A program made the translations under genes and the position numbers. 64,000 bases of DNA from the NCBI GenBank assembly GCA_019635795.1, contig JAHBYV010000004.1:162680-226679 (forward strand). The letters are read 5' to 3'. Source of the DNA: Rhizobiaceae bacterium. Lineage in GTDB: Bacteria > Pseudomonadota > Alphaproteobacteria > Rhizobiales > Rhizobiaceae. The notes beneath the pieces are model-generated. The model saw only the letters and a list, made by a program, of their open reading frames with translations, had not been told where the DNA came from and did not search any database. Of the stretch, positions 29,939 to 41,934 are shown piece after piece. Each line of letters begins with the position of its first letter. The stretch's first letter is position 1.

Positions 29939-30877
29939 TTGCAGGATTTGCAAACAACGCTTAAATCGCGAGTTTCCCTGTCCGGTACAGGCGTACATAG
30001 TGGACAGCCGGTAAGCATTCATTTCATTCCGGCCGACCCTGATACTGGTATCGTCTTTAACCTGGCGGAGCCAAATGGCGCCACACGTGAGGTGCGTGCA
30101 CTTGTTTCTGAAGTTGGTACTACCGACCTCTGCACCGCACTTGGCGACCGAAATGGAGCCTACGCGGCTACCGTCGAGCATTTGATGGCGGCATTGTCCG
30201 GTCTTGGCATCGATAATCTCATTGTTGAGCTGGACGGCAAGGAAGTGCCGATCCTTGACGGAAGCGCGGCAATGTTTGTCGATGCGTTCGATCAGGTTGG
30301 GTATGAGGTTCAGCCGGTAAAGCGGCGTTACATCCGAATTCTCAAACCTGTGAGAATTGAAAATGGTGCTTCATGGGCGGAGTTCCGTCCGTATTCGGGC
30401 ACGCGTTTTGAGGTCGAGATCGATTTTGAAAATCCGGCAATCGGGCGGCAGGCATTTGCAACTGATATTAATGCTGACACGTTCCGTCGCGAAATTTCGA
30501 GGGCCCGCACATTCGGGTTCATGAAAGACGTTGAGCGGTTGTGGGCCGCAGGGTTCGCGCTCGGGTCGTCGCTTGAGAACTCTGTGGTGATCGGCGATGA
30601 CAGCAAGATCATAAACGCTGATGGATTGCGCTATCCGAATGAGTTCGTTCGGCACAAAATGCTTGATGCGATGGGCGACCTTGCATTGGCGGGTGCGCGT
30701 TTCCTCGGCTGCTTCCGTTCTTATCGGGGTGGTCATCGACTGAATGCCATGGCGCTGGAGCGCCTGCTGTCGGACCGATCGGCGTTTGAGTTTGTTGAAG
30801 CTGATCGTCGGGAGCGTGGGCGGCGGGTTGATCTGGTAGCAGTCAATGCGCCTGTATACGCGCCGTGGGTGCTGTAA
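29939..30877 (+). CDS. lpxC: UDP-3-O-acyl-N-acetylglucosamine deacetylase
   Basis: LpxC carries out the committed zinc-dependent deacetylation of lipid A synthesis. The 312-residue protein has LSGTGVHSGQPVSIHF, the zinc ligand in TVEHLMAALSGLGIDN (His near residue 81), the RTFGF (ARTFGFMKDVE) element, and VRHKMLDAMGDLAL and GHRLNAMALERL with further ligands. The start is TTG 29941-type (TTG at 29939-29941) preceded by GGGGATA. The 215 bases between the ftsZ terminator and this start hold no gene I can support; one GANTC site lies at 29796. Confidence 0.96.
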   Translation: MQDLQTTLKSRVSLSGTGVHSGQPVSIHFIPADPDTGIVFNLAEPNGATREVRALVSEVGTTDLCTALGDRNGAYAATVEHLMAALSGLGIDNLIVELDGKEVPILDGSAAMFVDAFDQVGYEVQPVKRRYIRILKPVRIENGASWAEFRPYSGTRFEVEIDFENPAIGRQAFATDINADTFRREISRARTFGFMKDVERLWAAGFALGSSLENSVVIGDDSKIINADGLRYPNEFVRHKMLDAMGDLALAGARFLGCFRSYRGGHRLNAMALERLLSDRSAFEFVEADRRERGRRVDLVAVNAPVYAPWVL

Positions 30878-31060
30878 GCGCACAGTTGTTTTTAACAAAT
30901 TACGTTTATTTCGGTTTATCAATGCGGCATGGCCGTATATTGCGAGGGTGTTGCCATCGATTGCCACAAAAATGTGCGATTGGCGGATCAATGCGTTTGG
31001 TGAGATGGGTGCGTTGCGGTTTTCCGCAGCATTTCGACCTTTGAGGCGCCCTAAGGCGGA

Positions 31061-31927
31061 ATGGGAAATATGGCATTTGTAATGGTTAAGTCGCGGCTGT
31101 CTCGTATTGCGCTATGTACATCATTAGCGGTTATGGCGCTTGCCACGGCGGGTTGCATGTCATCGGATGACGATATTGATCTGTCCACCTATGTTGAGCA
31201 GACCGAACCGCCAGACGTGCTTTATAATCAGGGGCTCGCAAACCTGAACGCGGGGCGTCTAAGCGAAGCGAGCAAAAAGTTTCAGGCGCTTGATCGCCAG
31301 CACCCTTATTCCGATCAGGCTCGAAAGGCCATGGTTATGGATGCTTTCGCCAGCTACAGGCAGGGAAGATATCAGGATGCCATCAACGCCGGACAACGTT
31401 ATGTCCAGCTTTATCCGTCCTCGCCCGACGCTGCATATGCCCAGTATATTGTTGGCCTAAGCTACTTCCGACAAATTCCCGATGTGACCCGCGACCAGAA
31501 AGCCTCGCGCCGTGCAATAGCGGCTATGGAAGAGGTAGAAGCCCGCTGGCCAGAGTCTGAATATGTTCACGATGCGAATGAGAAGATTCGCTTTGCCCGC
31601 GACCAGCTTGCTGGCAAGGAAATGCAGGTCGGTCGCTACTATCTGGAACGGCGCGAGTACATCGCGGGAATCAAGCGTTTCCGTTATGTGGTGGAAAACT
31701 ATTCCAATACGCGGCACGTTGAGGAAGCCTTGGCGCGCCTTACCGAAGCATACTACGCAATGGGCCTGGCTTCTGAAGCGCAGGCGGCAGCGGCTGTGCT
31801 TGGGCAGAACTATCCAGACAGCGTTTGGTACAAGGATAGTTACAAATTGCTGCAGTCCAAGGGACTTGAGCCGCGCAGCAATGCTGGTTCATGGCTTTCG
31901 AAGGTCGTAAAGCCAGTTACCGGCTAG
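31061..31927 (+). CDS. bamD: Outer membrane assembly lipoprotein BamD
   Basis: BamD is the essential lipoprotein partner of BamA in outer-membrane protein insertion. The hydrophobic signal from about residue 10 ends in the lipobox LATAGC, giving a lipidated Cys. Five TPR-like repeats follow, with the typical [21 protein letters not shown] start and [11 protein letters not shown] in the third. Start choice is uncertain: ATGs at 31061, 31070 and 31082 are in frame, and the last gives the most compact signal peptide. The 180-base upstream gap contains a small TGCGG/CCGCA hairpin but no gene. Confidence 0.94.
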   Translation: MGNMAFVMVKSRLSRIALCTSLAVMALATAGCMSSDDDIDLSTYVEQTEPPDVLYNQGLANLNAGRLSEASKKFQALDRQHPYSDQARKAMVMDAFASYRQGRYQDAINAGQRYVQLYPSSPDAAYAQYIVGLSYFRQIPDVTRDQKASRRAIAAMEEVEARWPESEYVHDANEKIRFARDQLAGKEMQVGRYYLERREYIAGIKRFRYVVENYSNTRHVEEALARLTEAYYAMGLASEAQAAAAVLGQNYPDSVWYKDSYKLLQSKGLEPRSNAGSWLSKVVKPVTG

Positions 31928-31960
31928 CCAGAACACTGGAATCTGAATTAAGAGGTCTCG

Positions 31961-33616
31961 ATGCTTTCGAGACTGTCGATCCGCGACATTATACTCATAG
32001 AGAGGCTGGACATTGATCTGATGTCCGGCCTTTCGGTGTTGACCGGTGAAACGGGCGCAGGAAAGTCGATTTTGCTCGACGCCTTGTCGCTCGCTCTCGG
32101 CGCGCGAGGCGATGCTTCTCTGGTGCGTGAGGGCGCAGGGCAAGGGCAAGTCATTGCGGTGTTCGATGTGCCGTTGGGCCATCCTGTGCGGGTGCTGCTT
32201 GCCGAAAACGCGATCGACGATGATGGTGATGTGATATTGCGGCGCGTCCAAAGTTCAGATGGTCGCACGCGGGTATTTGTCAACGACCAGCCCGCGAGTG
32301 TCACGCTCATGCGTGAACTGGGGCGGGCACTGGTTGAGATACATGGACAGCACGACGAGCGTGCTCTTGTTGAACCAGCCGCGCACCGTGCCTTGTTGGA
32401 CGCTTTCGGTGGCAATGCCGGAGCGCTGAGCACGTGCAAGGCTGCGTGGCGTCAGTGGCGCCAGGCAGAGACCGAGCTGCAGCGGCTGAAGGCGCGGGTC
32501 GAATCCGCCGCACGCGAGGCTGAATTCCTACGTTCGTCTGTCGAAGAGCTCGTGCAGCTGGACCCGCAGCCCGGCGAAGAAACAGCACTGGCTGAAAAGC
32601 GTGCTGACATGATGCGTTCGGAGAAAATCGCAGCGGACATACAGGAGGCGGAAGAAATGCTATCCGGCTCCGGCGCTCCCTCGCCGCAGTTGGCTGGGCT
32701 GCTCCGGCGATTGCAGCGAAAGGCTGCCGATGTTCCGGGGTTGCTGGATGACGTAATACAATCGCTGGATCAGGCTTTGATCTCGCTGGATACCGCGCAA
32801 TCGGGCGTGCAGACGGCATTACGTGCAATCGACTTCGAGCCTCAAGCGCTTGAACGTGCGGAGGAGCGTCTGTTTGCGCTGCGCGCTGTTGCTCGTAAGC
32901 ACAATGTCGCGGTGGACGATCTCGCCGAACTGCGCGACACGATGGCCGCAAACCTTGCGGATCTCGATGCCGGGGCAGACCGGCTGGAAAAGCTGGAGGC
33001 CGAATCAGTGGCCGCGCGACACGTCTATGATGACGCGGCTGCCCATCTGTCGGAATTGCGCGAATCTGCGGCGAAGGCTCTCTCCCAGTCGGTTATGGCG
33101 GAGTTGCCTGCGCTCAAATTGGAGCGGGCGGAATTCATAGTCAGCATATCGACTGACCGCGACAATCGAACGGAAGATGGTATCGATCAGGTTGAATTCT
33201 GGGTGAGGACCAATCCGGGGTCGCGTGCGGGACCGATGATGAAGGTTGCATCCGGCGGCGAGCTTTCGCGCTTCTTGCTCGCGCTGAAGGTTGCACTGGC
33301 AGACAGGGGTTCGGCTCCAACGCTGGTTTTCGACGAAATCGACTCCGGAGTAGGGGGCGCGGTAGCCGACGCAATTGGCCAGCGCCTTGCGCGATTGGCG
33401 GAACGGGTGCAGGTGCTGACCGTTACCCACGCTCCGCAGGTTGCCGCGCGTGCGAGTGCGCATTTCCTCATTTCGAAATCCGGCGCGGACCGGGTTGCGA
33501 CAAGGGTCGAGCAAATGGACGACGAAGCTCGCCGCGAGGAAATCGCGCGCATGTTGGCAGGTGCGACGATAACCGACGAAGCGCGCGCTGCTGCTGCCAA
33601 ATTGCTTGGCGGATAG
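31961..33616 (+). CDS. recN: DNA repair protein RecN
   Basis: RecN is an SMC-like ATPase in double-strand break repair. The 551-residue protein has the Walker A TGETGAGKSILLDAL at about residue 30, a central coiled-coil region (about 155-390, many Leu/Glu/Arg heptads) and the C-terminal signature ASGGELSRFLLALK and Walker B VFDEIDSGVGG. It starts 34 bases after bamD, and the pair bamD-recN-ligA is a common order in Rhizobiales. No LexA box was recognised in the short gap. Confidence 0.96.
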   Translation: MLSRLSIRDIILIERLDIDLMSGLSVLTGETGAGKSILLDALSLALGARGDASLVREGAGQGQVIAVFDVPLGHPVRVLLAENAIDDDGDVILRRVQSSDGRTRVFVNDQPASVTLMRELGRALVEIHGQHDERALVEPAAHRALLDAFGGNAGALSTCKAAWRQWRQAETELQRLKARVESAAREAEFLRSSVEELVQLDPQPGEETALAEKRADMMRSEKIAADIQEAEEMLSGSGAPSPQLAGLLRRLQRKAADVPGLLDDVIQSLDQALISLDTAQSGVQTALRAIDFEPQALERAEERLFALRAVARKHNVAVDDLAELRDTMAANLADLDAGADRLEKLEAESVAARHVYDDAAAHLSELRESAAKALSQSVMAELPALKLERAEFIVSISTDRDNRTEDGIDQVEFWVRTNPGSRAGPMMKVASGGELSRFLLALKVALADRGSAPTLVFDEIDSGVGGAVADAIGQRLARLAERVQVLTVTHAPQVAARASAHFLISKSGADRVATRVEQMDDEARREEIARMLAGATITDEARAAAAKLLGG

Positions 33617-33668
33617 TCAGGAGTGTCGGCCTGTGTCACTTGAAATTACCCTCCGGCTACAACCATAG

Positions 33669-35819
<2,151 letters not shown>

Positions 35820-35908
35820 TTGATCAACTGGAATGGATGGATCCTTCAGCGGAATTTGCGTGACATTGGCGCGCCCATTGCCTAACTCCGCGGCATACGG
35901 AGTTTGAT

Positions 35909-36640
35909 ATGCCAGCCGAAATCGCAATACAGACGCATGGGCCGCGTTCGGCGCGCGCCGAGTTTTTTGACGGCGTGCGAAGGGGTATCCCGATTGTCGT
36001 TGCGTCCTCGCCTTTTTCGCTGCTGTTTGGTGCGCTCGCCGTAGATAACGGCTTATCGGCGTTTGATGCGTTGTTCATGAGTATGACCATTTTCGGCGGT
36101 GCCAGCCAGATGGTCGGGATCGAGCTTTTTGGCCACAGTATTGCGCCGTGGCTCATTGTGTTGTCCGTATTTGCGGTAAACTTCAGACACGTCTTGTATT
36201 CGGCCGCCATTGGCAGGCATTTCAGCCACTGGTCTATCTGGCGACAGGCATTTGCCTACTTCTTGCTGACGGATCCGCAGTTTGCTGAAGCGGAGACCCG
36301 CGCACAGAGGGAAAAAATACCCGCTATCTGGTATTTCGGCATGGGCGTGTTCATCTACATTTGCTGGAACGTGGCGACACTGATCGGCGCGCTATTCGGC
36401 AAACTGATCCCGAACCCATATGCACTCGGCCTCGACTTTCTTTTGCCGATTTATTTTCTGGGCATTGTTATGGGGTTCCGCAAGCGACCGATGTGGTTGC
36501 CCATTGTGCTGGTTAGCGGCGTGGCATCTATCGCTGCATATAAATTCGTTGGCTCCCCCTGGCACGTTTCACTGGGGGCCTTGGCAGGCATCAGTCTTGC
36601 CCTGATTGTCCCGCCTTCTGCGCAGAAAGCAAAGCCATGA
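35909..36640 (+). CDS. azlC: AzlC-family branched-chain amino acid exporter, large subunit
   Basis: An inner-membrane protein of 243 residues with about seven hydrophobic spans. The N-terminal FFDGVRRGIPIVVASSPFSLLFGALA and the loop FGGASQMVGIELFG match the AzlC family, whose members export branched-chain amino acids or analogues together with a small AzlD subunit. The four-base ATGA overlap with the next gene confirms the pair. It is unrelated in function to ligA upstream; a 90-base gap separates them. The substrate is inferred from the family only. Confidence 0.9.
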   Translation: MPAEIAIQTHGPRSARAEFFDGVRRGIPIVVASSPFSLLFGALAVDNGLSAFDALFMSMTIFGGASQMVGIELFGHSIAPWLIVLSVFAVNFRHVLYSAAIGRHFSHWSIWRQAFAYFLLTDPQFAEAETRAQREKIPAIWYFGMGVFIYICWNVATLIGALFGKLIPNPYALGLDFLLPIYFLGIVMGFRKRPMWLPIVLVSGVASIAAYKFVGSPWHVSLGALAGISLALIVPPSAQKAKP

Positions 36641-36930
36641 ACCATATGACATGGGTTATAATCGCAGCTGCGGTTGCGACATACCTCACGCGGGTGGGTG
36701 GACATCTCGTATTGTCACAGTTCCAGACCATTCACCCCCGTGTGGAGGCTGCGCTCAACGCTGTTCCGGCTGCGGTTCTGGCCACGTTGGTCGCTCCCTC
36801 GCTATTGTCGGCAGGTCCGCGGGAGCTGGCAGCGCTGGTGATTTCCGGTGCCGTCGCGCTCCGCGGTGGGCTGATGTCAATGTTTATCGCTGGAGCTGCC
36901 GTGCTGGTGATCTTGCGAAACTTCACCTGA
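36637..36930 (+). CDS. azlD: AzlD-family transporter small subunit
   Basis: A 97-residue membrane protein with three to four hydrophobic segments (WVIIAAAVATYLTR, ALNAVPAAVLATLVAPSLL, LAALVISGAVALRGGLMSMFI). TYLTR near the start and the central AVPAAVLATLVAP region are typical of AzlD. It works with AzlC and overlaps it by ATGA. Its stop codon overlaps the convergent aminopeptidase gene by 8 bases. Confidence 0.88.
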   Translation: MNHMTWVIIAAAVATYLTRVGGHLVLSQFQTIHPRVEAALNAVPAAVLATLVAPSLLSAGPRELAALVISGAVALRGGLMSMFIAGAAVLVILRNFT

Positions 36931-38770
36931 TAGGCGCAGTGGCGGCCTCCAGCCACTTCAATGCCTCACCATCGACCATCGGTCCGATTTCGGCCAGCAC
37001 TCGCGCATGGTAAGCGTTGAGCCAGTCGAGTTCGTCGCTGCTCAACAAATCCGCCTTTATCAACCGTCGATCGAAGGGGGCGAGTGTCAGGGTCTCAAAG
37101 CTGTGCATATCAATATCACCACCTTCCACCGAAGATGGTGCTTCCACAACGATGAGGTTCTCTGACCGGATGCCGTAATGGCCTTCCTTGTAATAGCCGG
37201 GCTCATTTGAGAGGATCATGCCTGCGAGAAGCTTCTCTGTACCTGTTTTGGCCAGTCTTTGTGGCCCTTCATGAACCGCGAGATACGATCCCACACCGTG
37301 GCCGGTACCATGTGCATAATCCAGTCCATGCAGCCAGAGCGCTTGGCGCGCAAAGGAATCAAGGTCACATCCGCGAGTGCCCGCAGGGAATCGCAGGCGG
37401 GAAATGGCAATCAGACCTTTCAACACTAGTGTAAAACGCTGGCACATTTCATCGCTTGGCGCGCCAATCGCAACCGTGCGGGTAATGTCCGTGGTTCCAT
37501 CCTGATATTGAGCGCCTGAATCGAGCAGGAAAAGTTCGCCATTTCCGAGAGTTCGGTTCGAAGCACGTGTCACGCGGTAGTGAATTATGGCACCATTCGG
37601 TCCGGCGCCGGAAATTGTCTCGAAAGCAACATCCTTAAGCGGCTGCTGGGTCTCCTCCCCAACGCGATGGCGAAATTCTTCAAGGCGTGAAACGGCTGTG
37701 ATTTCATCGATGCTGCCCGGGCGCTGCGCTTCCAGCCAGCAGAGAAAGCGCACCATTGCAGCGCCATCGCGACGGTGCGCAGAGCGCGCTCCAGCAAGCT
37801 CAGTGGCGTTTTTTGTAGCGCGGGGCAGGCGGGCGGGATCGGGAGCCTCCACAACCTCACCACCATTGTCCTGCACGATCATGCGTAGTTTTTCGGCTGC
37901 CAGCGCGGGGTCTAGCGCGATGCGCGCGCCAGACCTCGCCAGTGCTGCTACTTCGGTATCCAGAGTTGAGGGCGGGAGAAGCTCGCAAAGCTGCGTAAGG
38001 TATGCCTCAACCTCAATCCCCATCTTGCGCTTGTCCATAAAGAGAAGGTGCGTGCCTTGCGCGGCGATGACGGCAAAGCCAAGCGCAAGCGGGGTGTGAG
38101 GAACATCTGACCCGCGAATGTTGAACGCCCAGGCGATGGAGGATGGGTCAGTGAGGATTGCGTGGGTTGCGCCGGCCTTGCTGATTGCATCGGAAAGCCT
38201 CGCGAGCTTGTCGCGCGCCAGCTCGCCGGCCAGTTCATTCGGTTGAATTGAAATCGCGCCAAGCGGTTGGCCGGGTCGATCACTCCAAATCTCGTCGATG
38301 GGGTTCTTGGCAAGTGCAACCAGTTCAGCGCCAGCGCGCGCGGCGTACTTATTTAATGCTGCCGCGTCTGAAATCGTGTGCAGCCAAGGATCAAAGCCAA
38401 TCCGTGCTCTCTTGCAGATATTTGCGGACACCCATTTAGCGGGCGGGTTGTCGATCAGACTTTCAACGTCAAACAGGCTCATATCTGCCTGATTGCGCAC
38501 TTGAAGCGTGTATCTGCCGTCGACGAAGATGACCGCTTTATCGCGTAATATGATAGCGACGCCTGCAGAACCGGAAAAGCCAGTGATCCAGCGCAGGCGT
38601 TCAGAACAGGGTGCCACGTACTCGCCCTGATGCTCGTCAGACCGGGGTACAATGAAACCATCCAGATCGTGACGTGCGAGCCAGTCGCGAAGCATCGCGA
38701 CTCGAGGTGCCCCGACGGAGGGCTCACCCGTAACTTCAAAAGCCTGATATTGCACCGCGTACATGGTCAT
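36923..38770 (-). CDS. Xaa-Pro aminopeptidase, M24B family, long form
   Basis: A dinuclear metal aminopeptidase that removes N-terminal residues ahead of proline. The 615-residue protein has the long three-domain layout: two creatinase-type N-terminal domains (about 20-160 and 170-320) and an M24 pita-bread domain (about 330-550). Metal ligands are in LLDSGAQYQDGTTDITRT (two Asp), HGTGHGVGSYLAVHEGP (His), LSNEPGYYKEG (Glu) and GIRSENLIVV (Glu). This is the long form similar to eukaryotic XPNPEP1. The start may be the ATG at 38770 or 38764; GGAG sits 9 bases before the second. It has no signal peptide. Confidence 0.93.
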   Translation of the reverse strand: MTMYAVQYQAFEVTGEPSVGAPRVAMLRDWLARHDLDGFIVPRSDEHQGEYVAPCSERLRWITGFSGSAGVAIILRDKAVIFVDGRYTLQVRNQADMSLFDVESLIDNPPAKWVSANICKRARIGFDPWLHTISDAAALNKYAARAGAELVALAKNPIDEIWSDRPGQPLGAISIQPNELAGELARDKLARLSDAISKAGATHAILTDPSSIAWAFNIRGSDVPHTPLALGFAVIAAQGTHLLFMDKRKMGIEVEAYLTQLCELLPPSTLDTEVAALARSGARIALDPALAAEKLRMIVQDNGGEVVEAPDPARLPRATKNATELAGARSAHRRDGAAMVRFLCWLEAQRPGSIDEITAVSRLEEFRHRVGEETQQPLKDVAFETISGAGPNGAIIHYRVTRASNRTLGNGELFLLDSGAQYQDGTTDITRTVAIGAPSDEMCQRFTLVLKGLIAISRLRFPAGTRGCDLDSFARQALWLHGLDYAHGTGHGVGSYLAVHEGPQRLAKTGTEKLLAGMILSNEPGYYKEGHYGIRSENLIVVEAPSSVEGGDIDMHSFETLTLAPFDRRLIKADLLSSDELDWLNAYHARVLAEIGPMVDGEALKWLEAATAPIR

Positions 38771-38937
38771 GTTCTCCGCTCTGGCGGGAAGTGCTAACTG
38801 ATGTGGACGTCGAAATAAAGAAAGCTATGCGCCTCGCGGCTGGGTGGCTTGCAGCAATGGCCGTTCTTGACCGGATATATCTGCACTATATTTCGAAGTG
38901 GGAGGAGCCGTACCAGAACCAGATTGGGAAACAGGAT

Positions 38938-39114
38938 ATGGCCACCAATATCAGCAAACTATTTTACCGCGGCCTGGATGCGCTCATGGCAGCGCGCGAG
39001 CGAGAGGCCGAGGCTCACGTCAGCCGTGCGCTTTTGTGCCTGGATGACGGAACGCTTAAGGCGAACGGCTATGATCGAGCTGCTCTAAGGAGAAGCGCAC
39101 GCTTCATCGTTTAA
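38938..39114 (+). CDS. Small DUF1127-like basic protein
   Basis: A 58-residue protein starting at ATG 38938, which is preceded by GGGAAACAGGAT. The open frame extends upstream to 38791, but that part lies in the promoter region of the divergent aminopeptidase gene and has no ribosome site. The C-terminal half, with [18 protein letters not shown], resembles the LxDxxLxDIGLxRxDL pattern of DUF1127 proteins. Some DUF1127 members affect phosphate, carbon or RNA metabolism in Alphaproteobacteria, but no role can be assigned here. Its stop overlaps prmA by 11 bases, convergently. Confidence 0.6.
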   Translation: MATNISKLFYRGLDALMAAREREAEAHVSRALLCLDDGTLKANGYDRAALRRSARFIV

Positions 39115-39976
39115 GGTGAAGCGTTACCCATCCTTCGCGATGCAATGTTGAAACATGTCGGAACGACTGGCCGACATAGGCTGAAAGCACAGCATCGCGC
39201 TGGCGCTCAAGGATTCCTGAAAGGATAATGGAACCGCCCGCGCTCACTGATTTGGCCATTTGCGGAGCGAGCCGCATCAGCGGCTTTGCGAGTATGTTTG
39301 CGACGATGAGATCAAATGGAGCGCGTCGGGCAAATGCAGGGTGGCTGAAGCCGGTGGCGGTTTGGGTTTCGACATAGGCCGATACCCCGTTCAGCTTGGC
39401 ATTTGCACTGGCAACCCGTGTTGCGATCGGGTCGATATCGGTCGCGAGAATGGGAATGTGTGCAAGTTTGGCGATTGCAATTGCAAGAACCGCACTGCCC
39501 GTCCCAAGATCCAGCGCATTGCGTGGATGTTCCCGGCGAACCACGCGCTCAATCATTTCCAGACAGCCGGCTGTCGTGCCGTGGTGGCCGGTGCCGAAAG
39601 CCAAACCGGCCTCGATCTCAATCGATATATCGCCGATCCGCCGCTTATCCCGGTCATGGGCACCGTGAACGAGGAAACGGCCAGCGCGAACCGGCTTCAA
39701 GCCCTCCAGCGATTTTGCGACCCAATCAATGTCTGGGAGGACTTCCAGTTCAAGCGGGGCCGAAATTTGAAGGTCTGAAAAATTGCGTTCGACGATAGTG
39801 CGGACCGTATCGACATCTTCTTCGACATAGACCGACAATTCGTGGATATCGAGATCTTCATCAATCTCCAGTATAGCGATGGGATAGCCGAACTCTTCGA
39901 GTTCAAGCTCAAGGACAGCAAAGGCGCGCTCGACATCGGCGCGATTCATCCGGGCAAGAATGCGGGTCTGGCTCAT
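39104..39976 (-). CDS. prmA: Ribosomal protein L11 methyltransferase
   Basis: PrmA trimethylates lysines of ribosomal protein L11. The 290-residue protein has the N-terminal substrate-recognition domain (residues 1-100), the linker [20 protein letters not shown] and a class I methyltransferase domain with [17 protein letters not shown] as motif I and [16 protein letters not shown] (the NIL motif of the PrmA family). Length and domain order match bacterial PrmA. It is followed on the same strand, upstream, by the Sco1-like gene only 20 bases away. Confidence 0.94.
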   Translation of the reverse strand: MSQTRILARMNRADVERAFAVLELELEEFGYPIAILEIDEDLDIHELSVYVEEDVDTVRTIVERNFSDLQISAPLELEVLPDIDWVAKSLEGLKPVRAGRFLVHGAHDRDKRRIGDISIEIEAGLAFGTGHHGTTAGCLEMIERVVRREHPRNALDLGTGSAVLAIAIAKLAHIPILATDIDPIATRVASANAKLNGVSAYVETQTATGFSHPAFARRAPFDLIVANILAKPLMRLAPQMAKSVSAGGSIILSGILERQRDAVLSAYVGQSFRHVSTLHREGWVTLHLKR

Positions 39977-39995
39977 AATCGGGCGATAGCCGGAT

Positions 39996-40589
39996 TCACC
40001 CCTCCACCGCTAGTCTTTTCAGCTTTGCAATCGCCGTTTCGCTATTTTCTTCGTATGCGATCGTGCCAAAAAACTGCCCTTGGCGGCCAAGCAGCAAAAC
40101 AGAGGCCGTGTGATCCATCGTGTAGTCGCCGTCTTCCGTCGGCACTTTACGGGCGTAAATCTTGAAGTCCTTTATCACCTGATCAATCTTGGCAGGGTCT
40201 CCGGTTATGCCGGTAATCCTGTCCGATACATTTGTCACATAGTCATTCATGGCCTGGGGAGTGTCGCGCTCGGGGTCTACGGTGACAAAATAGGCGCGGA
40301 TATCCTTGCCTTCATCGCCAAGCTGTTTCAGCCACCCATCCATCTCGAACAGGGTGGTGGGACAAACCTCGGGGCAATGCGTGAACCCGAAGAACACCGC
40401 CGAAGGATGCTCTCGAAATGCTTGCTCGGTTATTGGCTCGCCACGGTTGTCTACCAGTTCAAAAGGGCCGCCAAATGCGACTTCCGCGTTTTGTATCCGA
40501 TACCAGTCGAAAGTTATCCACCCGATAGCAATTGCCATCAGGAAGATGATTCCGGCCAAAACAAATCGCATCATGTCTGGATTCCGCAA
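39996..40589 (-). CDS. Sco1/SenC-family copper chaperone
   Basis: A 197-residue inner-membrane-anchored thioredoxin-fold protein used in Cu(A) site assembly of cytochrome c oxidase or in redox sensing. It has a single N-terminal span (about residues 7-26, [18 protein letters not shown]) and the copper-binding CPEVC motif ([16 protein letters not shown]) plus the distal histidine in [12 protein letters not shown]. All three copper ligands are present, so it should be functional. The exact start among three nearby ATGs is uncertain. It is followed at 22 bases by the small gene upstream on the same strand. Confidence 0.93.
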   Translation of the reverse strand: MRNPDMMRFVLAGIIFLMAIAIGWITFDWYRIQNAEVAFGGPFELVDNRGEPITEQAFREHPSAVFFGFTHCPEVCPTTLFEMDGWLKQLGDEGKDIRAYFVTVDPERDTPQAMNDYVTNVSDRITGITGDPAKIDQVIKDFKIYARKVPTEDGDYTMDHTASVLLLGRQGQFFGTIAYEENSETAIAKLKRLAVEG

Positions 40590-40610
40590 GAACAGGAAAG
40601 GTTTCAGGCG

Positions 40611-40772
40611 TCACATACACCAGGCGAGGCCGGATTCGATCACCGAAAGGAAGATTTCATCGCCATGGTTGAGCCATGCCGCAAATGCAGCACCGGTAGC
40701 ACCTGCGAGCATTGCCGCACCCAGCGTCAATTTAGCCGCAGTCCAGAGGATTGATTTCCGGTTTGAACTCAT
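40611..40772 (-). CDS. Small conserved-type membrane protein upstream of the Sco1-like gene
   Basis: A 53-residue protein starting at the ATG at 40772; the open frame continues upstream but into the divergent cytochrome b561 promoter. It has one hydrophobic segment (about residues 8-28, SILWTAAKLTLGAAMLAGAT) and a C-terminal part AWLNHGDEIFLSVIESGLAWCM. It ends 22 bases before the Sco1-like gene, so it is probably in the same transcript. The single Cys and His near the C-terminus could bind metal, but this is speculation. I do not recognise a named family. Confidence 0.6.
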   Translation of the reverse strand: MSSNRKSILWTAAKLTLGAAMLAGATGAAFAAWLNHGDEIFLSVIESGLAWCM

Positions 40773-40849
40773 TGCAAAAATATAGGCTAAGCCGGTCGAA
40801 AAATGAATACACCATAACGTCGCTACCGATCGTGCTTCGGGATCAGCAA

Positions 40850-41347
40850 ATGGAAGCTCCGGCAGGTTATACCAGGTCGCAAATCGTGCTGCATTGGTTG
40901 ATTGCGGCATTGGTGGCATTCCAGTTTCTGGCATCCGATGGAATCGAAGCCGCGTGGCGTGCTTTCATTCGCACGCAAGTGGTGGGTGACGCGTTTTCCG
41001 CGCTCGCACTCGCGCATATTGTCGTTGGCATAACCATTCTCCTTCTCGTTGGTGCAAGGTTATGGCTGAGGCTGAAGCACGGCGCGCCGGCGCCTGACCC
41101 GGCAGAGCCGCGCGTGTTACAATGGCTGGCGAAATTGGCTCATTTTGCGCTCTATGTTGTATTGATAATTCTGCCTCTGTCCGGGCTTGTCGGCTGGGTT
41201 TTCGGCCAGAGCCAGCCGATCGAAGTGCATCAAATCGCAAAAACAATACTGCTGGTGCTTGTGGGGCTGCACCTGCTTGGGGTTCTGTTTCATCAGTTCA
41301 TATGGAAGACCGGTGTGCTGCGGCGCATGTTCGTTCCCGTGAAATGA
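40850..41347 (+). CDS. Cytochrome b561 family protein
   Basis: A 165-residue four-helix membrane protein of the bacterial cytochrome b561 (YodB/CybB) type, carrying two b hemes and moving electrons from quinol or superoxide. Candidate heme ligands are His in VLHWLIAAL, LAHIVVGITI, LAHFALYVV and LHLLGVLFHQF. The ATG at 40850 is preceded by GGGATCAG; the upstream extension has no start signals. It is divergent from the Sco1-like pair and 66 bases ahead of creA. Confidence 0.9.
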   Translation: MEAPAGYTRSQIVLHWLIAALVAFQFLASDGIEAAWRAFIRTQVVGDAFSALALAHIVVGITILLLVGARLWLRLKHGAPAPDPAEPRVLQWLAKLAHFALYVVLIILPLSGLVGWVFGQSQPIEVHQIAKTILLVLVGLHLLGVLFHQFIWKTGVLRRMFVPVK

Positions 41348-41413
41348 CCCTTGCGTGCGGCCGGTCAGCGTCCCATCTGTTCTCCCACGACCATGAACTG
41401 CGAGGAAGCATTT

Positions 41414-41902
41414 ATGCGGAAAGTCCTGATGGCACTTTTATTGGCAGTCGTTCCGATGCAAGCATCGACTGCATTTGCCGAGCAGGTTGGCGAGATTGGT
41501 GTGGACTGGTTTGGCAACGACATCATCGTTGAGTCCATCAAAGACCCCAAGGTACAGGGGGTAACTTGCCATGTTTCATACTTCGAGCGCGGCATGATCG
41601 ACAGATTGCAAAAAGGCAATTGGTTCGAAGATCCGTCTGACACCGCGATATCCTGCAATCAAACCGGACCGATCAAGATAGGGGATATCAGTCTGGATGA
41701 GAGCGGCGAAGAGGTTTTCAAGCAGGGAATCAGTCTTGTCTGGAAGAAGCAGGTGGTAAACCGCATATTCGACAAGGCGAACAATACGCTGATTTATCTG
41801 TCACATTCCCGGCAGGTGCAGGACGGTTCTGCGAAAATGGCAATCTCAACCGTTCCGTTGTTCGGGCAGAATGTGGTTTGGGAAAAAGGCGCGCCGCAGT
41901 AG
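41414..41902 (+). CDS. creA: CreA-family periplasmic protein
   Basis: A 162-residue secreted protein of the CreA family, function unknown. The ATG at 41414 follows GAGGAAG and starts a signal peptide (KVLMALLLAVVPMQASTAFA). The mature part begins EQVGEIGVDWFGND and contains two Cys (TCHVSYF and SCNQTGP), probably a disulfide, as in family members. Downstream, 32 bases away, is the hexapeptide acyltransferase gene, but no functional link is apparent. Confidence 0.88.
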   Translation: MRKVLMALLLAVVPMQASTAFAEQVGEIGVDWFGNDIIVESIKDPKVQGVTCHVSYFERGMIDRLQKGNWFEDPSDTAISCNQTGPIKIGDISLDESGEEVFKQGISLVWKKQVVNRIFDKANNTLIYLSHSRQVQDGSAKMAISTVPLFGQNVVWEKGAPQ

Positions 41903-41934
41903 CTTCTGCAGGCAGGGCACGCTAATGGGGCGAG

